Positions 7,668 through 14,626 of a stretch of DNA of 14,905 nt are shown here, piece by piece. The stretch comes from Spirochaetia bacterium UBA2205. Its GTDB lineage: Bacteria > Spirochaetota > UBA4802 > UB4802. The stretch spans positions 13,085 to 27,989 of the forward strand of contig DCUV01000069.1 in the NCBI GenBank assembly GCA_002328585.1, in the 5' to 3' direction. A program made the translations under genes and the position numbers. Positions within the stretch are counted from its first letter, which is position 1, and every line of letters begins with the position of its first letter. A model generated the notes under the pieces. The model did not search any database and was not told the DNA's origin. It saw only the letters and a list, made by a program, of their open reading frames with translations.

Positions 7668-7683
7668 TATATATATATATATA
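7668..7683. repeat. (TA)8 dinucleotide repeat
   Basis: Eight TA units lie just after psd and 37 nt before the next promoter's -35 box. It is a simple repeat that is self-complementary and prone to length change; no function is shown. Confidence 0.6.
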
Positions 7684-7719
7684 GCAGATGCTGACTGTAA
7701 CAATCCGTTTATTTTCCGC

Positions 7720-7748
7720 TTGCTATTTTTTATTTTTTTTAGTATAGT
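7720..7748 (+). promoter_or_regulatory. Candidate promoter for the cytidylate-kinase-like gene
   Basis: TTGCTA (7720-7725) and TATAGT (7743-7748) are 17 nt apart, with a T-rich spacer. The expected start of transcription is near 7755, leaving a leader of about 27 nt that contains AGGAGG (7769-7774). Confidence 0.5.
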
Positions 7749-7781
7749 ATAGGTGGTGGTTTGTATATAGGAGGAACATCT

Positions 7782-8495
7782 ATGAAAGATGTTGCTGTAA
7801 AAGAAAGCGCTATTTTTAAACAAATTGAACATTGGCGAAGGCAGAAGGCTGTAACAGGGGATAAGGAAAAAGCAAACATACTACCTTTTGTTACCATTTC
7901 GCGTGAATATGGATGTGGTGGTTTTGATCTGGCTGTAAAGCTATCAGACATTTTAAATAATGAATATAACGCCATGCCTATATGGGCAGCATATGATAAA
8001 CAAATTCTTGATACTATTACTACTGATTTAGGATTGACACAAAAATTAACCGATACACTAACCAATGCTGCCCGAAGTAAAATGACTGAGCTGTTCCAGA
8101 CAACATTCAGTAAATTTCCTCCTCAGGTAGCAGTATACAGAAAATTGGCAGAGGTTATCCGAACAATGGCAATCAATGGACATGTGGTTATTGTAGGAAG
8201 GGCAGGTAATATCATTACCCGCGGTATTCCATATGGTCTACATGTGCGCATTGTTGCTCCATTAGCATACCGTGTTGAACGTATAGCTGCAAAAAACAAA
8301 GTAAGCAAGGCTGAGGCTAAACGTATTATTGAGAAGAAAGAAAATGAACGGGAGAGTTTTATAAAAGTTTTTTTGAAATTTGATCTGGAAGATACCCACA
8401 ACTATGATATTGTTGCCAATAATGAACGTTTTGCAATTGACGAATTAGCACGTCTTATAATTGAGACTATGAAGCACAAAGGTATATTAGTGTAA
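7782..8495 (+). CDS. Cytidylate kinase-like family protein
   Basis: A 237-residue cytoplasmic protein of the cytidylate-kinase-like family (the Cytidylate_kin2 type rather than housekeeping Cmk). The nucleotide-binding segment is ISREYGCGG (residues 39-47), the family's variant of a P-loop. VIVGRAGNI (136-144) and LHVRIVAPLAYRVERIA (153-169) follow, the latter like the LID/CMP region, and then HNYDIVANNERF (206-217). Members are predicted nucleoside monophosphate kinases, but the true substrate is generally unproven. ATG 7782 is certain: it has AGGAGG 7 nt upstream and its own promoter. The 15-nt gap to the next gene suggests co-transcription with the PQQ-like protein. Confidence 0.88.
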   Translation: MKDVAVKESAIFKQIEHWRRQKAVTGDKEKANILPFVTISREYGCGGFDLAVKLSDILNNEYNAMPIWAAYDKQILDTITTDLGLTQKLTDTLTNAARSKMTELFQTTFSKFPPQVAVYRKLAEVIRTMAINGHVVIVGRAGNIITRGIPYGLHVRIVAPLAYRVERIAAKNKVSKAEAKRIIEKKENERESFIKVFLKFDLEDTHNYDIVANNERFAIDELARLIIETMKHKGILV

Positions 8496-8510
8496 GTTTG
8501 AAGTTAAATT

Positions 8511-8984
8511 ATGCAACAGTTTGATTGCAATGAAACATCTATTGTATACTATCCCGAAAAATATATTATTGTTTGTATTGCACATGTTGATGGGAAGAAG
8601 GTATGGGCAAAAAAAATGCACGAACCAGTTGCAATACAGAATGTCCTTTTTGATGAGCGATATTACTATATTGCCTGCAAAACAGGTGATACAGAAGGTA
8701 TATTTTTAACATTAGAAAAAAAGAATGGCTCCACTGCATGGTTTATACCGGGTAGTACATTTTTAGAGGTTTTGTACAGGGGGTATCTGTATCTTATCTT
8801 TGTTGATGAGAATGAACGGCATTTTTTGATTAAGGTTGAATGTGATGAGGGTAATAAGCTGTGGTTTCACCAGATAGATAGTGACCTGTATTATTATCAC
8901 TTTAAAGAAGATTGTATAATACTCCATTATGCATCAGGCAAAAAAGAGATGCTACAGTATGACGGCAAAGTATTGTTGCGATAG
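8511..8984 (+). CDS. Small PQQ-repeat-like (beta-propeller-like) protein
   Basis: A 157-residue protein with three to four degenerate PQQ-type repeats, each ending in a glycine turn and a tryptophan: HVDGKKVWAKKM (residues 25-36), LEKKNGSTAWFIPG (68-81), KVECDEGNKLWFHQ (108-121) and a partial QYDGKVLL (149-156). Such repeats form four-stranded blades of beta-propellers. A full propeller needs seven or eight blades, so this is either a half propeller that pairs with another protein or a diverged remnant. There is no signal peptide, so it is probably cytoplasmic, unlike the PQQ-dependent dehydrogenases and BamB. The ATG lies 15 nt after the kinase-like gene and lacks a strong ribosome binding site, which suggests coupling. 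Confidence 0.7.
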   Translation: MQQFDCNETSIVYYPEKYIIVCIAHVDGKKVWAKKMHEPVAIQNVLFDERYYYIACKTGDTEGIFLTLEKKNGSTAWFIPGSTFLEVLYRGYLYLIFVDENERHFLIKVECDEGNKLWFHQIDSDLYYYHFKEDCIILHYASGKKEMLQYDGKVLLR

Positions 8985-8997
8985 TATTATTTACCAG

Positions 8998-9068
8998 TAA
9001 CTATCGCCAAAAAATGCTGTAAGGATTTCTGAATTTCTAAATGAAAATGAAAAATGTACCGATAGTTA
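8998..9068. repeat. Inverted repeat in the gap before the TPR gene
   Basis: TAACTATCG (8998-9006) and CGATAGTTA (9060-9068) are perfect 9-bp inverted copies separated by 53 nt. They could form a long-loop hairpin in the leader of the TPR gene or serve as two protein-binding half sites; neither is demonstrated. Confidence 0.35.
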
Positions 9069-9104
9069 TCAATAGAAGATTTTAGCATATTATGAGGTTC
9101 TATT

Positions 9105-9959
9105 ATGAAGGCAATAGGAATACCAACTGAAGCTGCCAGTATATATAATAAGGCTCTGGCGCTGTCCAATATGGGCAATTATGATCTTGCTATAGAGCAG
9201 TATATGCGAGCTGTAGAAGTATTCCCTCAATTTATTGAGGCATATAATAACATTGGCGAATTGTATTCGAGAATGGGTAACACTGAAAAAGCAATTCAGG
9301 TATATAGCAAGGCATTGTCCATAAAAAAGAATCATAAGGTTTTGCTTAATCTAGGTGTTGAATACTATAATGTAGCTGATTATACTATGGCCTTACAATA
9401 TTTCAACGAATCGCTATTGCTGAAAAAAGATTTTCTTGAGGGTAATTTTTATACTGGCATGACATATTTTAATCTTAAAAATTATGTGTCTGCAAAAAAA
9501 TATTTTGAGGCTACTGTCGCCATTGATGCGCATCATTTAAAGGCAAACTATCTTTTAGCATATATATTGTATGAGGATAAGGAATATCTGAAAGTCATTG
9601 AGTGCTTAAAGAGGATTGAGCATATTGCAGATGATCTAATGTTTATTAACCGCTATTATGGTTTTTGCTACTATCATTTAGGCGATTATAAAAAGGCTGT
9701 GAAGTTTTTGAGCGCTGCACTTACCAATAGCCCAAAATATGCCCAGTTTAAAGCATATCTTGAAAGTCTTACTTATGAAAACAAGCTGAAAGAGATTGGC
9801 GATATTGATGTTAAAATAAAAGAATTGGAACGAAAGATAATGGCAGAAAAACCAAATCTGTCAGAATATACAAGACTCAGCATGCTCTATATATTTAAAG
9901 GTCAATATAAAAAAGCAGAAGACCTGCTTGTAGGTGTGAAGTCAAAAATAGCCAGATAA
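9105..9959 (+). CDS. Cytoplasmic TPR-repeat protein
   Basis: A 284-residue protein made almost wholly of tetratricopeptide repeats. Clear units include ALALSNMGNYDLAIEQYMRA (about 18-37), AYNNIGELYSRMGNTEKAIQ (46-65), LLNLGVEYYNVADYTMALQY (79-98) and further units through residue 210. A short charged helix (KEIGDIDVKIKELERKIM) precedes a last repeat (LSMLYIFKGQYKKAEDLL). TPR arrays mediate protein-protein contacts; there is no signal peptide, membrane helix or catalytic domain. GAGG lies about 10 nt before the ATG. It follows the PQQ-like gene by 120 nt and ends just before a strong hairpin, so it closes this transcription unit. Confidence 0.88.
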   Translation: MKAIGIPTEAASIYNKALALSNMGNYDLAIEQYMRAVEVFPQFIEAYNNIGELYSRMGNTEKAIQVYSKALSIKKNHKVLLNLGVEYYNVADYTMALQYFNESLLLKKDFLEGNFYTGMTYFNLKNYVSAKKYFEATVAIDAHHLKANYLLAYILYEDKEYLKVIECLKRIEHIADDLMFINRYYGFCYYHLGDYKKAVKFLSAALTNSPKYAQFKAYLESLTYENKLKEIGDIDVKIKELERKIMAEKPNLSEYTRLSMLYIFKGQYKKAEDLLVGVKSKIAR

Positions 9960-9961
9960 TA

Positions 9962-9989
9962 ACAACCCACGGGTTAAACCGTGGGTTGT
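9962..9989. terminator. Hairpin between convergent genes, probable bidirectional terminator
   Basis: ACAACCCACGG (9962-9972) and CCGTGGGTTGT (9979-9989) form a perfect 11-bp GC-containing stem with a 6-nt loop. It lies 2 nt after the TPR gene stop and 5 nt after the slyD stop on the other strand. There is no real T-tract on the plus side and only TTATTATC on the minus side, so termination may be imperfect or the stem may mainly protect 3' ends. Confidence 0.7.
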
Positions 9990-9994
9990 ACGTG

Positions 9995-10480
9995 TTAACA
10001 GCTGCAGCCCTCATGGGAGCCACCACATCCATCACATTCGTTGCTATATTCAGGTGAATCGCTTATATTAATGACTTTAATGTGGAAATGCAATGTTTTC
10101 CCTGCTAATGGATGATTCATATCAACAACCACCTCGTCATCGCCGATTTCTTTAATGACAGCGGGTATTTGTGAACCGTTGTCCATCTGCAAAGCAATGG
10201 TCATGCCAATTTCAGGTTTAAACTGCTGTTTCACCTCTTCAAGAGGGAATGCATATAGTAGATTTTCGTCATAGTCACCATAACCATCTTCAGGGGTGAT
10301 AACGATATCTTTTTCTTCATCAAGTTTCATGCCAACCACTCCTTTGTCCAGACCGGGGATTACCATGCCGGCACCTATCTGGAATTCAAACGGTGTACCA
10401 TCAAGGCTTGAATCAAACACCTGACCATCATCAAACGTGCCGGTGTAGTGAATGGCTACATATTTACCTTCTGTTACCAT
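9995..10480 (-). CDS. slyD: FKBP-type peptidyl-prolyl isomerase, SlyD family
   Basis: It catalyses cis-trans isomerisation at proline and acts as a chaperone; SlyD proteins also bind nickel. The 161-residue chain has the split FKBP domain (VAIHYTGTFDDGQVFDSS at 8-25 and MNHPLAGKTLHFHI near 121-134) interrupted by the insert-in-flap chaperone domain (about 70-120). It ends in a short metal-binding tail, ECDGCGGSHEGCSC (148-161), with four cysteines and one histidine. This tail is much shorter than that of E. coli SlyD. AAGGAG lies 5 nt before the ATG. It is transcribed alone, convergent with the TPR gene. Confidence 0.95.
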   Translation of the reverse strand: MVTEGKYVAIHYTGTFDDGQVFDSSLDGTPFEFQIGAGMVIPGLDKGVVGMKLDEEKDIVITPEDGYGDYDENLLYAFPLEEVKQQFKPEIGMTIALQMDNGSQIPAVIKEIGDDEVVVDMNHPLAGKTLHFHIKVINISDSPEYSNECDGCGGSHEGCSC

Positions 10481-10495
10481 AAAAACTCCTTAATA

Positions 10496-10544
10496 ATTAT
10501 AATTGGCAATTGCTCATTGTATCAAGCAACGGTGCTGTAATCAA
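10496..10544 (-). promoter_or_regulatory. Promoter region of slyD, two overlapping candidates
   Basis: Read on the minus strand, TTGATT (10539-10544), 17 nt, TACAAT (10516-10521) would give a leader of about 30 nt. A second pair, TTGATA (10520-10525), 18 nt, TATAAT (10496-10501), has a perfect -10 but would start transcription within or next to the ribosome binding site, giving a very short leader. Confidence 0.55.
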
Positions 10545-10690
10545 ATGGGTAAGAGGAAGAATTATAGAATGATTAGAGCATTATACTGTTGCAGCATTTT
10601 ACAAAAAGCAATACATCCTTACCACAATACAATACACTATGTTGATGTCAATATCAATATTTTTTACAACAATTACATGCTATTGATGAG

Positions 10691-10727
10691 AAAAAAAATG
10701 AGCTGTCATCAGTTGTTATGACAGCTC
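10691..10727 (-). terminator. Rho-independent terminator of the exported-protein gene
   Basis: On the minus strand, GAGCTGTCAT and ATGACAGCTC form a perfect 10-bp stem (10700-10709 with 10718-10727) with an 8-nt loop, followed after one base by eight T residues (10691-10698). It lies 5 nt past the stop of the gene ending at 10733. Confidence 0.92.
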
Positions 10728-10732
10728 TGAAA

Positions 10733-11197
10733 CTATTCATTTTTTAGTTTGTGCACGCTCATGATACCCTCGGGTCCCCATGCTTCTGGCTGGCTATAGA
10801 AGCACTTTCCGTTGCTGTTCCATATAAAAATGGTAGCTTCCCCAACTGGTTTTTTATTTTCATCGACAGTAAAGTGTATCAGTAGTTTTTTATCGGCAAT
10901 TTTCCAGTGAATGGTTTTAACGGGATTATCAGCATTGTTAGGATTGGTGATAGTTCCTGTGTTATTGGACTTGAATTCACAGGTTGTGCATATATCATAA
11001 TCTGCACGATTGGGAACAGATTTAGAGCACAGTTGCCATACACCGGAGGGTGTTGGGATAGCAGCTTGTTGGTTTTGACTTTTTTGTTTTAGTAATGATG
11101 GCTTTTTCTTATGATGTGCTGATTGTGCATCATTGAATGTTGCTATGGTACATGATAATACTGTGATGATTAATACTGATAGATAGTTATGTTTCAT
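10733..11197 (-). CDS. Small exported protein, function unknown
   Basis: A 154-residue protein with an N-terminal signal sequence: MKHNY, then LSVLIITVLSC. It could be a lipoprotein with a relaxed lipobox (VLSC) or be cut by signal peptidase I after AQSA. A lysine- and glutamine-rich linker (HHKKKPSLLKQKSQNQQ) precedes a small domain of about 90 residues (GVWQLCSKS, CTTCEF, HWKIADKKLLIHF, IFIWNSNGKCFY). Its strand pattern and GxW start recall lipocalin-like domains, but I cannot assign it. Four cysteines in this domain may form disulphides in the periplasm. The start at 11197 is chosen because AGGAGG lies 8 nt upstream; the longer frame to 11245 begins inside a repeat element. It is monocistronic, with its own terminator. 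Confidence 0.78.
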   Translation of the reverse strand: MKHNYLSVLIITVLSCTIATFNDAQSAHHKKKPSLLKQKSQNQQAAIPTPSGVWQLCSKSVPNRADYDICTTCEFKSNNTGTITNPNNADNPVKTIHWKIADKKLLIHFTVDENKKPVGEATIFIWNSNGKCFYSQPEAWGPEGIMSVHKLKNE

Positions 11198-11236
11198 TGA
11201 TACATCCTCCTGTAAAAATAGAATAAAAGAATAAAA

Positions 11237-11321
11237 TGGTGTCATTCTAAAAAGCAGTCATGAAGAATCTATTTTTAAATTTAAAATGACGAGATTCTTC
11301 ACTTAGCTCAGAATGACATCA
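11237..11321. repeat. Miniature palindromic repeat (TGTCATTCT...AGAATGACA)
   Basis: An 85-bp imperfect palindrome: outer arms TGTCATTCT (11240-11248) and AGAATGACA (11310-11318), inner arms GAAGAATCT (11262-11270) and AGATTCTTC (11292-11300), with a 21-nt AT-rich centre. The right arm (GAGATTCTTC, then TCAGAATGACA) resembles the dispersed TGTCATTCTGAG...GAAGAATCT repeats found in many bacterial genomes, which I take to be REP/MITE-like. No open frame lies inside. It sits just upstream of the exported-protein gene, whose promoter it may disrupt or supply. Confidence 0.65.
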
Positions 11322-11596
11322 CACCACGTCGCAATACTTTACTTTGACTTTGCCAGGCACAGGCGGTTTTGACTCATGTTGATAGCGATGCTGCATTTTC
11401 ATTACTGCTATATGGACGATCACAACTTATCCATAGGTAACGTTTATGCATAATAGACAAAATTAAAAAATTGCAAGTAAAAAATCAATAAACAGCTCAT
11501 GGCAAATGTAATTATTATGAATATTAAAAATAAAGTGTATATAATTAATATAGTGTATAGTTAATCTGGATTATTTGCGGGTATCACAAAAAATCA
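11322..11596. other. Intergenic region upstream of the dehydrogenase operon
   Basis: No open frame, RNA gene or strong repeat is seen in these roughly 275 bases. The last 120 are very AT-rich (for example TATATAATTAATATAG near 11539-11554), as expected just upstream of a strong promoter, and may act as an UP element or hold operator sites, but no clear palindrome stands out. Confidence 0.4.
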
Positions 11597-11625
11597 TTGA
11601 CATATATGCAATACTATTTTATAAT
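11597..11625 (+). promoter_or_regulatory. Perfect-consensus sigma-70-type promoter of the dehydrogenase-transporter operon
   Basis: TTGACA (11597-11602), a 17-nt spacer and TATAAT (11620-11625) match the housekeeping consensus at all twelve positions. Transcription should start near 11632, only 8 nt before the ribosome binding site GGAGGT (11640-11645), so the leader is very short and leaves no room for a riboswitch. Confidence 0.82.
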
Positions 11626-11648
11626 AAGCAATAATAAATGGAGGTGCC

Positions 11649-13151
11649 ATGAAATCAATACAGATAGGTTTTATTGGGCTGGGACGCATTGCCGATCTTC
11701 ATTATCTGGGATATAACAATAATAAACAGGCAAAGGTATATGCGGTGTGCGATAGTAACCTTGAACTTGCACATATAAGAAAAAAGCAATGGAATGCCGA
11801 AAAAGTATATACCGATTACCATGATCTTTTAGCTGACACAAACGTTGATGCCGTTGAAATACTAACCCCTCACTCGCTCCATGAATCAATGACCGTAGCT
11901 GCCGCTTATGCCGGAAAGCACATTGCACTGCAAAAACCCATGACGATTGACTTGAAAAGTGCCAGCCGCATTCTTACTGCCACTACCACTGCCGGTAAAA
12001 TTTTTAAAGTTACCGATAACTATCCATTTTACCCGCCTATCAGGCTGGCAAGAAAAATTATAGATAACGGCGATATTGGTAAACCTATTGCCCTGCGTAT
12101 AAAATTTATTGGTGGCGGCAGCGGCGGGTGGCATGTGCCACCAGAAGCATGGCAGTGGCGGATTAAGGAAAATACCGAAAGCGGTGGTGTGCGCGGGCTT
12201 GATACATTTGATCATGGACATCACCTATGGACAACAGCATGGTATTTATGTGGCGGTGTTGAAAAGACTGCAGGATGGATTGACTCAATTGATGGTATTA
12301 TTGATGCACCTTCAGTTATGATGTGGAAGCATAAAAATGGATGTTATGGTTCAATTGAGTTTGTACATTTGCCTTCGCTTACCATCCCCTGTAAATATTA
12401 TGCTAATGATGAGTGGATGGAGGTGAGCGGCACTCATGGTATAGTAGTTATACGACGATGTACGGGGAGCATTGTTAAAGGTCCGGTTGTTGGCGTTTTT
12501 ACTAACAAGGGCTGGAAAAACTACAATGTCCCATCCGACTGGAGATTGGGGTTTGTGGGCGCTACCCATAATTTTATAAATGCAATGCTTGGTAAAGAAG
12601 AACCCATGCTTAAAGGCAGTGATGCTCGTGAAATTTTGCGCTTTTCCATAGCAATTCAAAAATCCGCTCGGCTTAACAGGGAGGTTTATACGCAGGAACT
12701 GGACAGCAGGTTTCCTTCACTTTACTATGTTTGTCGCCACCGCGAAGAGCTTAAGGCAAAAAAGCCCAAAAAAAGCATTGCTGAGCGCCTGGGCTTATCG
12801 GCAAACTTTGCAAAATATGCACCACAGGCAAAAGAGCTGACCCAGCAATTTATAAAGCGGTATAATCCCGAGGCAGCAAAACAATGGACAGTAACTATCG
12901 CCCTGCATATAAAAAAAGAGGGCGGTGCTGACGAGCTTCTGTACAGCATTGCAATTAACAATGGAGTGTTAACAGTAAAGGAAGGAACGCTCCCTGAAAA
13001 TTGGGATATGAAGATTACTGCGCAGGCAGGCGTATGGGCTGCGATTTTACTGAAAAAGAAACGCATCGAGATGGCATATCTTCAGGGGTTGCTAAAAATT
13101 GAAGGGAAGTCGGAAGAGGCGCTGCGATTGCGTTCGGCGTTTGGAATTTGA
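11649..13151 (+). CDS. Gfo/Idh/MocA-family oxidoreductase with C-terminal SCP2-like domain
   Basis: A 500-residue NAD(P)-dependent dehydrogenase. The Rossmann fold opens with IGFIGLGRIA (GLGxxA at 10-15) and an aspartate at D35 ending the second strand, which favours NAD over NADP. The usual EKP motif appears as QKP (95-97), keeping the lysine. FDHGHH (187-192) corresponds to the DxGxH substrate/catalytic segment. These enzymes usually oxidise hydroxyls of sugars or cyclitols and end near residue 350-380. Here about 120 residues follow, and roughly 405-500 resemble an SCP2 lipid-binding domain (WTVTIALHI, NNGVLTVKEG, WDMKITAQAGVWAAILL, LQGLLKIEGKSEEALRL). The gene has its own strong promoter and lies 16 nt before the transporter gene, so the two probably share a substrate pathway. 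Confidence 0.88.
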   Translation: MKSIQIGFIGLGRIADLHYLGYNNNKQAKVYAVCDSNLELAHIRKKQWNAEKVYTDYHDLLADTNVDAVEILTPHSLHESMTVAAAYAGKHIALQKPMTIDLKSASRILTATTTAGKIFKVTDNYPFYPPIRLARKIIDNGDIGKPIALRIKFIGGGSGGWHVPPEAWQWRIKENTESGGVRGLDTFDHGHHLWTTAWYLCGGVEKTAGWIDSIDGIIDAPSVMMWKHKNGCYGSIEFVHLPSLTIPCKYYANDEWMEVSGTHGIVVIRRCTGSIVKGPVVGVFTNKGWKNYNVPSDWRLGFVGATHNFINAMLGKEEPMLKGSDAREILRFSIAIQKSARLNREVYTQELDSRFPSLYYVCRHREELKAKKPKKSIAERLGLSANFAKYAPQAKELTQQFIKRYNPEAAKQWTVTIALHIKKEGGADELLYSIAINNGVLTVKEGTLPENWDMKITAQAGVWAAILLKKKRIEMAYLQGLLKIEGKSEEALRLRSAFGI

Positions 13152-13167
13152 TTGATGGAGGTTTTGT

Positions 13168-14541
13168 ATGAAAAAAAGTATGGCACAAACCGGTTTGTCA
13201 CTCACAACAAAATTAGGATATGCCGTTGGTGATTTTGGAGCCAACATGGTGTTCCAGTCGGTAGTTCTTTTTTTGATGTTTTATTTAACGGATGTTTTTT
13301 TGATACCTGCGGGAGTTGCCGGCACAATTTTTTTAATTGCAAAGATATGGGATGCAGTAAGCGACCCAATGATGGGGTACATCAGTGATAGAACAAAGTC
13401 ACGGTGGGGGCGGAAGCGGCCATATCTTCTTTTTGGTGCACTGCCTCTGGGTATTTGTATGGCGCTGCTTTTTTATACTCCTGCGCTTGAAGGCTCATCA
13501 AAAACAATGTATGCGCTGGTGATGTTTTTGCTGGTATGCACTGCATATACCGTTGTTAATATTCCCTACGGCGCTTTGACAGCAAACCTTACCCTTGATA
13601 CCAATGAACGCTCACGCCTTACCGGTTACCGGATGTTTTTTGCAATACTGGGAACATTATTTGTAGCAGGGGCAACAAAGCCTCTTGTTGGTTTGTTCGA
13701 TAGTTCCGTTGAAGGGTGGCGTTTTATTGGAATGCTGTACGGCGCGATAGCAGCATTTTTTACCCTTGTGACATTTGCCACAGTAAAGGAACGCATACAG
13801 CATAAGGAAACTGAGGAATATCATCTGCGCGATATTGTCACAACGTTAAAGGTAAATAAGCCGTTTATTTTTTTATCGATAGGCGTGTTTTTGCATTTGT
13901 GTGCAATAGGTGTGCTTGCATCGATGGTAAATTACCTGCTCAAGTATAATTATGCAAAAGAGGAATTTATTCCCATTGCATTTTTATGTATGTTTGCAAC
14001 AGCGGCGGTAGCAATACCGCTATGGGTTTTTTTATCGCAAAAGATGGGTAAAAAGCATGCATTCAACGCAGGTATGGGGATGCTTGCTGTCATACTGCTT
14101 GTTTTGTTTTTTGTTAAGGAATTTAATGGTGTTCTTTTTATTGTGTTATTTGTCATTGCGGGTATCAGCATCTCCACTGTGTTCTTCAGCCCATGGGCAA
14201 TGATCCCCGATACTGTTGAATACTCGCAGTGGAAAACAGGCATACGCAGAGAAGGCATTTTGTATGGATTTTTTTATTTCAGCCAGAAACTAGCAGCAGC
14301 ATGTGCGGGATTTATAACCGGTATTGGACTAACGCTGTGTGGCTACCTGCAACCGCTTCTTGTTGGCAACACATTAACCTCCCGAATGCAGGCTGAAGGT
14401 GCGCTTACCGGCATACGACTGCTGAGTACCATTATTCCCATGCTGCTTATTATTCTCGGCATTGTGTTTATATGGCTTTTTTCCATTGATGAGAAAATGC
14501 ACAGGAAGATAGTGGAAGAAATTGGTTCAGGTGTTATGTAA
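13168..14541 (+). CDS. MFS transporter, GPH (MelB-like) cation/sugar symporter family
   Basis: A 457-residue inner-membrane protein with about 12 hydrophobic segments. It carries the GPH family hallmarks: YAVGDFG near the start (D22), WDAVSDPMMGYISDRTKSRW (61-80) with D62 and D66 in the positions of the MelB cation-binding aspartates, then GRKRPY. The central loop near residues 210-230 is charged, and the second half begins at about 235. Family members import glycosides, pentosides or hexuronides with sodium or protons, although some members carry other solutes. GGAGG lies 6 nt before the ATG. Its position behind the dehydrogenase suggests it imports that enzyme's substrate or its precursor. 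Confidence 0.92.
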   Translation: MKKSMAQTGLSLTTKLGYAVGDFGANMVFQSVVLFLMFYLTDVFLIPAGVAGTIFLIAKIWDAVSDPMMGYISDRTKSRWGRKRPYLLFGALPLGICMALLFYTPALEGSSKTMYALVMFLLVCTAYTVVNIPYGALTANLTLDTNERSRLTGYRMFFAILGTLFVAGATKPLVGLFDSSVEGWRFIGMLYGAIAAFFTLVTFATVKERIQHKETEEYHLRDIVTTLKVNKPFIFLSIGVFLHLCAIGVLASMVNYLLKYNYAKEEFIPIAFLCMFATAAVAIPLWVFLSQKMGKKHAFNAGMGMLAVILLVLFFVKEFNGVLFIVLFVIAGISISTVFFSPWAMIPDTVEYSQWKTGIRREGILYGFFYFSQKLAAACAGFITGIGLTLCGYLQPLLVGNTLTSRMQAEGALTGIRLLSTIIPMLLIILGIVFIWLFSIDEKMHRKIVEEIGSGVM

Positions 14542-14563
14542 AAATTCATTAAAAATCATCAGA

Positions 14564-14626
14564 ACAATTGACAAATTGTCTTTAATGTTTACCTTGTAAA
14601 CATGCTATAGTATGCGATATAGTATG
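14564..14626 (+). promoter_or_regulatory. Repeat-rich leader of the toxin pseudogene, possible operator
   Basis: Three short symmetric or repeated elements are packed in 63 nt: ACAATT/AATTGT (14564-14579, 4-nt loop, with GACAAATTGTC inside it), GTTTAC-CTT-GTAAAC (14587-14601), and a direct repeat ATAGTATG (14607-14614 and 14619-14626). Toxin-antitoxin operons are usually autoregulated through such palindromes, which fits the gene that follows. TATAGT (14606-14611) could be a -10, but I see no well-spaced -35. Confidence 0.35.

Noticed and set aside
7668..7683. (TA)8 as the terminator of psd
   Set aside because: An all-AT stem is too weak and no T-tract follows directly; it is listed only as a simple repeat.
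10503..10721. 72-codon plus-strand frame between slyD and the exported-protein gene
   Set aside because: It runs through the slyD promoter region and the minus-strand terminator and has no domain or ribosome binding site.
11198..11245. Longer N-terminus for the exported protein (start at 11245)
   Set aside because: It would begin within the palindromic repeat, lacks a ribosome binding site, and would bury the signal peptide behind 16 extra residues.
14568..14596. TTGACA at 14568-14573 as the -35 of a toxin promoter
   Set aside because: No -10-like hexamer lies 16-18 nt downstream; TATAGT at 14606 is too far away.
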